DNA of 64,000 nt from assembly GCA_021792135.1 (NCBI GenBank), contig JAJYVF010000012.1, positions 78,271 to 142,270 on the forward strand. The letters are read 5' to 3'. The DNA is from Acidobacteriota bacterium. GTDB lineage: Bacteria; Acidobacteriota; Terriglobia; Terriglobales; Acidobacteriaceae. Below, piece by piece: positions 59,644 through 64,000 of this stretch (position 1 is the first letter of the stretch; every line of letters starts with the position of its first letter). Made by a program: the position numbers and the translations under genes. Below the pieces are notes generated by a model. The model did not search any database, was not told the origin of the DNA, and saw only the letters and a list, made by a program, of their open reading frames with translations.

Positions 59644-60000
59644 ATGGGCCAGGATTCGCATGCGCGCTTTGCGGGTGCCCTGGATTGGGTGTTTCGCGGA
59701 TATCAGGGACATCCGTTTTCCATCCGTCTGTGGTACGGCTGGAGCTGGTGTTCGTCTCCCGGCGTCGCTCCGGCCTGCACCCTTGCTCCGGCAAGGCCGA
59801 AGGCGCTCCGTTCCCTGGTGCTGGAGGGCAGCCAGATCGCCCTCGGTGAGGCCTTCATCCATAAAGAGCTGGAGATGGAGGGCGACCTCTTCTCCGCCTT
59901 CGAAATTGCCGGGCACGTCCTCGCCAGTCCCGCCAGAGACCACGTACCGTATCTGGCTCCTCTATACCGCCGGATGCGCCGCCGCCTTTCGCCGGGGTGA
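59644..60000 (+). pseudogene. N-terminal fragment of a cyclopropane-fatty-acid synthase
   Basis: 118 residues. LDWVFRGYQGHPFSIRLW, RSLVLEGSQIALGEAFIHKE and LEMEGDLFSAFEIAGHVL correspond to the N-terminal domain of CFA synthases. A full enzyme is about 400 residues, and the S-adenosylmethionine-binding domain is absent: the frame stops at 60000, and the next 300 bases encode nothing like it in any frame. GGGAGGGG lies close before the ATG, so the start is intact. It is probably a truncated, non-catalytic remnant; a functional stand-alone lipid-binding domain is possible. Confidence 0.6.
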
Positions 60001-60326
60001 CATCGGCCTCTACCAGGTGTTGCTCAGCCGTCCCGACCGCGGCCGCAGTTGCCTTCCGCTCACTCGCGAGGATTGGTATACGGGAGCTGCAGCGAGGCGT
60101 GGCCACGATTAAGGCTGTATTAAACTAACTGCACAGACGAGCTTTGGCCCTGCGAGATTCCTGCGACCAGATGGCCAGGGCGGAGTCTAAAAAGATAGCT
60201 GCAACATCCCCGTCGGCTGGGCGGACTGAGGTTCACAGCGAGCCGACTGCAGCTGAATTCGGCTTTGGCTTTCAACATCCCCGTCCATTTAGGGGGGAAC
60301 CCGAAATGGACTGAAGGCGGCGTATT
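60001..60326. other. Gene-free stretch between the CFA fragment and nadA, with a direct repeat
   Basis: 326 bases with no convincing gene. A perfect 13-base direct repeat, CAACATCCCCGTC, occurs at 60202-60214 and 60273-60285. It may mark a past rearrangement linked to the loss of the CFA synthase 3' part. Confidence 0.55.
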
Positions 60327-61460
60327 TTGAATCTGCTCGAAGAAGAAATTCCCGTATCTGCTGAGCGGGAAAGCTGCTCGCTCGAAAACTATCTCGCGCT
60401 CCCCGATCGCAGCATGGACGATCGCATTGCGGATGCGCGGCGGAAGCTCGGGAGGAGCACCATCCTGCTGGGCCATCACTATCAGCGCGATGAAGTCATC
60501 CGCTTTACCGATTTTACCGGCGACTCCTACAAGCTGTCGAAGGCGGCGGCGCAAACCGACGCCCGCTACATCGTCTTCTGCGGCGTCCACTTCATGGCCG
60601 AGAGTGCCGATGTGCTCGCCCACGAAGGGCAGCAGGTGCTTCTTCCGGACCTGAATGCCGGCTGCTCCATGGCCGATATGGCTGAGATCGGCCAGGTGGA
60701 AGAATGCTGGGAGAATCTGCTCGATGCCGGCATCGCCGAGGACGAGATCCTGCCGCTGACCTACATGAACTCTTCCGCGGCCATCAAGGCCTTCTGCGGC
60801 GAGCGCGGCGGCCTGGTCTGCACCTCTTCCAATGCCCGTGCCGCCTTTGAATGGGCCTTTGCCCGCGCCAAAAAGATCCTGTTCCTCCCCGATCAGCACC
60901 TGGGCCGCAACACCGGCCGCGCCCTGGGCTTCCCCCTCGGCGACATGGTCGTCTACGATCCCTGGCAGATCGGCGGCGGTTTTTCCGCGGAGCGCTTCCG
61001 CTCAGCTAAAGTCATCCTGTGGAAAGGTCACTGCTCCGTCCACCAGCGCTTCCTTCCGGAACACGTCGACAAGGTCCGCTCCAAAGTTCCCGGAGTGCAG
61101 GTCATTGTTCACCCCGAGTGTCGCCTCGAAGTTTGTGAGAAGGCCGACGCGCTCGGCTCGACCGAACGGCTCATCAGGCTGGTGGAGCAGGCCCCCGAAG
61201 GCTCGGCCTTCGCCATCGGCACCGAGATCCATCTGGTCAACCGCCTCGCGAAGCAATACGCGCCCCTCGGTAAGAAGATCGTCACCCTCGACGACACCGG
61301 CTGCCTCTGCACCACCATGTACCGCATCAGCCCGCAGCACCTCGCCTGGACCCTCGAGAACCTGGTGGAAGGCCGCGTCGTCAACCGCATCCAGGTCTGC
61401 GACGACGTGAAATACTGGGCGCGGGTCGCTCTGGACAGGATGCTGGAGGTTCGCGGATAG
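60327..61460 (+). CDS. nadA: Quinolinate synthase A
   Basis: 377 residues. NadA condenses iminoaspartate (from NadB) with dihydroxyacetone phosphate, using a [4Fe-4S] cluster. Family motifs are GHHYQRDEVI, NAGCSMADM, HPECRLEVCEKADALGSTE and TGCLCTTMYRISP, which include the cluster cysteines. The start is taken as TTG 60327 with AAGGCGG eight bases upstream; no ATG gives a full-length protein (the first is at 60414). A DUF2203 gene follows 22 bases later. Confidence 0.95.
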   Translation: MNLLEEEIPVSAERESCSLENYLALPDRSMDDRIADARRKLGRSTILLGHHYQRDEVIRFTDFTGDSYKLSKAAAQTDARYIVFCGVHFMAESADVLAHEGQQVLLPDLNAGCSMADMAEIGQVEECWENLLDAGIAEDEILPLTYMNSSAAIKAFCGERGGLVCTSSNARAAFEWAFARAKKILFLPDQHLGRNTGRALGFPLGDMVVYDPWQIGGGFSAERFRSAKVILWKGHCSVHQRFLPEHVDKVRSKVPGVQVIVHPECRLEVCEKADALGSTERLIRLVEQAPEGSAFAIGTEIHLVNRLAKQYAPLGKKIVTLDDTGCLCTTMYRISPQHLAWTLENLVEGRVVNRIQVCDDVKYWARVALDRMLEVRG

Positions 61461-61482
61461 CCCTGGGGCGCTACCGGATACC

Positions 61483-61917
61483 ATGAAGACCTTCACCCTC
61501 GACGAAGCGCAGGCCCTGCTTCCCGTGCTGGACTCCCTGCTGACCCGCGCCATCGAGGCTAAACAGGCTGCCGGCAAGCTGCAGGAGGAGCTTTCCGATT
61601 ACATCCACCGCATCTTTGTTTCCGGCGGCATGATGGTGGATGTGGCCACGATGCAGAAGCGGAAGACTGCGCTGGAGGCTCTGGCGCAGCGCTCCCGGGA
61701 CGCCGTGGAGGAAATCGATGCCATCGGCGTGCAGGTCAAGGATCTGGACACCGGCCTGCTCGACTTTCCCTGCCTGCTCGAAGGCGAAACCGTCCTGCTC
61801 TGCTGGAAACGCGGCGAGGAGCGCATCGGCTTCTGGCACCGGGTTGAGGACGGCTTCCGCGGGCGCCAGCCCATCGACGGCCGCTTCCGGCGCGGCGCTC
61901 CCGAGAAGCTCAACTGA
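61483..61917 (+). CDS. DUF2203-family protein
   Basis: 144 residues. The N-terminal helix FTLDEAQALLPVLDSLL and the C-terminal stretch VKDLDTGLLDFPCLLEGETVLLCWKRGEERIGFWH (residues about 85-120) match the DUF2203 family. Cytoplasmic, function unknown. Probably in the nadA transcript. Confidence 0.85.
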   Translation: MKTFTLDEAQALLPVLDSLLTRAIEAKQAAGKLQEELSDYIHRIFVSGGMMVDVATMQKRKTALEALAQRSRDAVEEIDAIGVQVKDLDTGLLDFPCLLEGETVLLCWKRGEERIGFWHRVEDGFRGRQPIDGRFRRGAPEKLN

Positions 61918-61930
61918 GCCTCGCGAAGCG

Positions 61931-61952
61931 CCTCCTGCCGCCATGCAGGAGG
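61931..61952 (+). terminator. Possible terminator after the DUF2203 gene
   Basis: CCTCCTGC (61931-61938) pairs with GCAGGAGG (61945-61952) around a six-base loop. No T-run follows, so efficiency is doubtful. Confidence 0.45.
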
Positions 61953-61997
61953 GCCGCCCCTTGCGCAGCGGCCACCGGTTGAGGCATCGTGTTTAAG

Positions 61998-62022
61998 GAA
62001 GTAACATCTCATCTGTTACCTC
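61998..62022. promoter_or_regulatory. Inverted repeat upstream of the response regulator gene
   Basis: GTAACA (62001-62006) and TGTTAC (62014-62019) are separated by seven bases, with partial extension outward (GAA and CTC on the two sides). An operator-like dyad about 130 bases before the proposed start. Confidence 0.45.
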
Positions 62023-62147
62023 AGTGCGGGTACCCTGCTCTCGCCCGCGCTTCGTGAAGGTGCTTTCGCCCGGTACGCAGTACCTCCGGAAACCTCCTCA
62101 GCTGAACCCGAGGTGCTCACAAGCCCCTCTTTCGCCGGAGCGAAGTT

Positions 62148-62582
62148 CTGAACGCCTCTCTCAGCCCGCGTCTGTCCGCCACCATCCTCGTCGTCGAGGA
62201 TGACAGTGCCATCCGCTATCTGCTCACCCGCGTGCTCCAGGGCAGCGGATATTCGGTGATCGCCTGTGAGGACGGCATGCACGGTCTCGAAGTGGCTCGT
62301 GCCCGAATTCACAGCATCGACGCCGTCATCACCGACTCCCTGATGCCCCGCATCGGAGGCCGGGAGCTCATCGCCGGCATCCGTGCCCTTCGCCCGGAAA
62401 TCCCCGTGCTTCTGCTCAGCGGAAGCATTGAGGATAACGCCGCCCCCCTGCCCGAGGATCCCGCCACGCTGCGTCTCTCCAAGCCCATCGCCCCTGATCG
62501 GCTTCGCCGCGAGTTGCGCCGGGTCCTGTCCCGCTCTCCCCAGCCGGCCAGGCCCTCTGCGTCTCAGGATGTAAAATCATAA
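62148..62582 (+). CDS. Single-domain response regulator, likely CTG start
   Basis: 144 residues from CTG 62148. A CheY-like receiver domain: acidic pocket VVEDD (about 15-19), phospho-accepting D63 in VITDSLMP, S91, and K112 in LSKPI. The frame is open from 62106 to 62582 but holds no ATG, GTG or TTG upstream of the receiver domain. The first GTG (62232) would remove the acidic pocket. CTG 62148 has GGAG seven bases upstream and gives a complete domain. No DNA-binding output domain follows and no histidine kinase is adjacent. Confidence 0.78.
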   Translation: MNASLSPRLSATILVVEDDSAIRYLLTRVLQGSGYSVIACEDGMHGLEVARARIHSIDAVITDSLMPRIGGRELIAGIRALRPEIPVLLLSGSIEDNAAPLPEDPATLRLSKPIAPDRLRRELRRVLSRSPQPARPSASQDVKS

Positions 62583-62637
62583 GTTTGCATTCAGATCGAT
62601 TCAGCCGGTCCTCCACCATGGAGCCGCGGGAGAAACG

Positions 62638-63753
62638 ATGATCATCGGTGTTCCAAAGGAAGTAAAAGACCACGAAACCAGGGTTGGAGTCACACCCGCT
62701 GGGGTGAAATCGCTCAGCGAAGCCGGCCACAAGGTGCTGGTCGAAACCCGGGCCGGCGAGCAGTCGGCCTTTACGGACGATGAATACCAGTCCGCCGGCG
62801 CGGAGATCGTCGGCTCGGCCCACAACGTCTGGGGCAACGCGGACCTCGTCGTCAAGGTGAAGGAGCCCATCGAGAAGGAATACGGTTTCTTCCGTGAAGG
62901 TCTGGTGCTGTTTACCTACCTGCACCTCGCTCCGGTCCCTGAACTCACGGAGAAGCTGCTGCAGAAGAAGGTGATCGGTATCGCGTATGAAACCATCCGC
63001 GACCGCGCCGGAACGCTGCCCCTGCTGACCCCCATGTCGGAGGTTGCAGGCCGCATGGCGGTCCAGGTTGGCGCTTCCTACCTTGAAAAGGAGCGTGGCG
63101 GACGCGGGCTGCTGCTCGGCGGCGTCCCCGGTGTTCCCCCGGCTGGCGTCTGCATCATTGGCGGCGGCATCGTCGGCACCAACGCCGCCCGAATCGCCCT
63201 CGGCATGGGCGCCAGGGTGACCCTGGTCGACCTGAATCTCAACCGCCTTCGCGAACTGGACGACATCTTCAACGGCAGGATCTTCACCCTGGCGTCGAAC
63301 TCCTGGAATGTCTCCCGCGCCGTGCAGGATGCCGATCTGGTCATCGGCGGTGTCCTGATCCCCGGAGCCGCCGCGCCCAGGATCGTCACCCGCGAGATGG
63401 TGATGAAGATGAAAAAGGGCGCCGTGATTGTCGATGTCGCCATCGACCAGGGCGGCTGCGTGGAAACCGCCCATCCCACCACGCACAGCGATCCCGCCTA
63501 CGAAATCAACGGCGTGGTTCACTACTGCGTCACCAACATGCCCGCTGCCGTGCCCAACACCTCCACCCTGGCCCTCACCAATGCCACGTTTCCGTATGTG
63601 CTGCGGCTGGCTCGCCAGGGAGCACGAGCGGCCATCCTCGAAGACGATGGCATTCGCGACGGCGTCAACACCTGGGACGGAACCCTGACCTGCCAGCCCG
63701 TGGCCGTCTCCCAGAAGAAGCCCTGGCGCCCTGTCCGCGAGCTGCTCGCGTAA
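62638..63753 (+). CDS. ald: Alanine dehydrogenase
   Basis: 371 residues. The enzyme reversibly deaminates L-alanine to pyruvate with NAD. The N-terminus [20 protein letters not shown] contains the substrate-binding arginine. VKVKEP supplies the catalytic lysine and FTYLHLA the catalytic histidine. The Rossmann stretch [20 protein letters not shown] binds NAD. GGGAGAAACG precedes the ATG. It has a strong terminator, into whose tail region a group II intron appears inserted. Confidence 0.96.
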   Translation: MIIGVPKEVKDHETRVGVTPAGVKSLSEAGHKVLVETRAGEQSAFTDDEYQSAGAEIVGSAHNVWGNADLVVKVKEPIEKEYGFFREGLVLFTYLHLAPVPELTEKLLQKKVIGIAYETIRDRAGTLPLLTPMSEVAGRMAVQVGASYLEKERGGRGLLLGGVPGVPPAGVCIIGGGIVGTNAARIALGMGARVTLVDLNLNRLRELDDIFNGRIFTLASNSWNVSRAVQDADLVIGGVLIPGAAAPRIVTREMVMKMKKGAVIVDVAIDQGGCVETAHPTTHSDPAYEINGVVHYCVTNMPAAVPNTSTLALTNATFPYVLRLARQGARAAILEDDGIRDGVNTWDGTLTCQPVAVSQKKPWRPVRELLA

Positions 63754-63810
63754 TCCCCGCCCCGCCCCTCGGGCTCCTTCCGCTGGAGCGGCCGCCGGGA
63801 CACGCAGGAC

Positions 63811-63849
63811 AAAAGGGCTCCGGAGCAACTCGCCTAGGGAGCCCTTTTT
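63811..63849 (+). terminator. Intrinsic terminator of ald
   Basis: Eleven base pairs, AAAAGGGCTCC (63811-63821) with GGAGCCCTTTT (63838-63848), a 16-base loop and a T-run at 63845-63849. The group II intron begins three bases after the stem. Confidence 0.9.
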
Positions 63850-63851
63850 GT

Positions 63852-64000
63852 GTGCGCCCGGCATGGGCGCACTCTTGGGGGTGCAAGTCCCGTCACAGGC
63901 AGGTCACAGCGGGTGAAGCGAAGCGCAACTGCATGAGGGTGACCGAGTGTGGGGAGGAAGCGTGGAGCGCAGCTGCGGGCCGATGAACAGGAACCGGATA
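63852..64000 (+). mobile_element. 5' end of a group II (class IIC-like) intron, cut by the window edge
   Basis: The 149 visible bases match the start of domain I of class IIC introns. They open with GTGCG, the conserved 5' splice-site sequence, in a perfect eight-base-pair stem GTGCGCCC/GGGCGCAC (63852-63859, 63865-63872) closed by GGCAT. Further conserved segments follow in the right order: GGGTGCAAGTCCC, GCAACTGC, GAGGGTG, GGGAGGAAGC and GATGAACAGGAAC. The same order occurs in the well-studied Oceanobacillus iheyensis IIC intron. The element sits directly behind the terminator stem of ald, the known target preference of class IIC. The reverse-transcriptase gene and 3' domains V-VI would lie beyond the window. 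Confidence 0.88.

Overview
The window is a GC-rich bacterial chromosome segment (about 63% G+C by eye) with no rRNA, no tRNA I could recognise, no CRISPR array and no phage block. The gene content suggests a Gram-negative acidobacterium of the Acidobacterium/Terriglobus type. The indicators are outer-membrane beta-barrel proteins, a Tat system, futalosine-type menaquinone synthesis (mqnA), a hopanoid-type glycosyltransferase beside ispG, an animal-type glutaminyl-cyclase-like protein, and rhamnose-directed glycoside hydrolases. This assignment is an inference from gene content; no marker rRNA is present.

Layout. 1-5.6 kb: housekeeping (plsY end, gpsA, an HD-GYP protein, ftsY, ribD, ribE). 5.6-10.5 kb: mostly minus strand (threonine-synthase-like enzyme, periplasmic thioredoxin-fold protein, DedA-type membrane protein, mqnA) around a small plus-strand cupin. 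10.6-15.1 kb: dprA, topA, hemerythrin-domain protein. 15.2-20.2 kb: a porin with its own terminator and a 943-residue PIG-L/LmbE-type secreted deacetylase, both minus. 20.2-26.2 kb: amino-acid permease, small unknown, mobA, MlaF-type ATPase, nadE, DsbA-type protein. 26.3-35.6 kb: accessory stretch with DoxX, a 75-residue protein with a good promoter and terminator, a secreted lectin-like protein, a DUF5666-like exported protein, a TPR-nucleotidyltransferase pair, a Tat-exported CotA-like multicopper oxidase and an LLM flavin enzyme. 35.6-43.9 kb: uvrA, CPBP protease, DoxX, spinster-type MFS, HpnB-like glycosyltransferase, ispG. 43.9-49.2 kb: a minus-strand rhamnose module (GH106, GH105, rhaT). 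49.5-56.9 kb: TPR protein, secreted propeller-like protein, phhA, phoU, aroB, outer-membrane barrel, nadB. 57.3-59.5 kb: tatB-tatC-glutaminyl cyclase operon. 60.3-63.8 kb: nadA, DUF2203 protein, a response regulator, ald.

The most notable structure is at the right edge. Directly behind the intrinsic terminator of ald, at about 63852, a group II intron begins and runs out of the window. Its 5' end resembles class IIC introns, which are known to insert behind terminators. Three decayed coding remnants are also visible: an internally deleted NADPH:F420-reductase-like gene (56.9-57.2 kb), a cyclopropane-fatty-acid-synthase N-terminal fragment (59.6-60.0 kb) and the tail of an InlB-B-repeat-type surface protein (49.2-49.4 kb). 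The response regulator at 62.1 kb has no ATG/GTG/TTG that keeps its receiver domain intact, and probably uses a CTG start.

Most remaining genes are ordinary metabolism and envelope functions. I see no novel multi-gene defence or biosynthetic system here.
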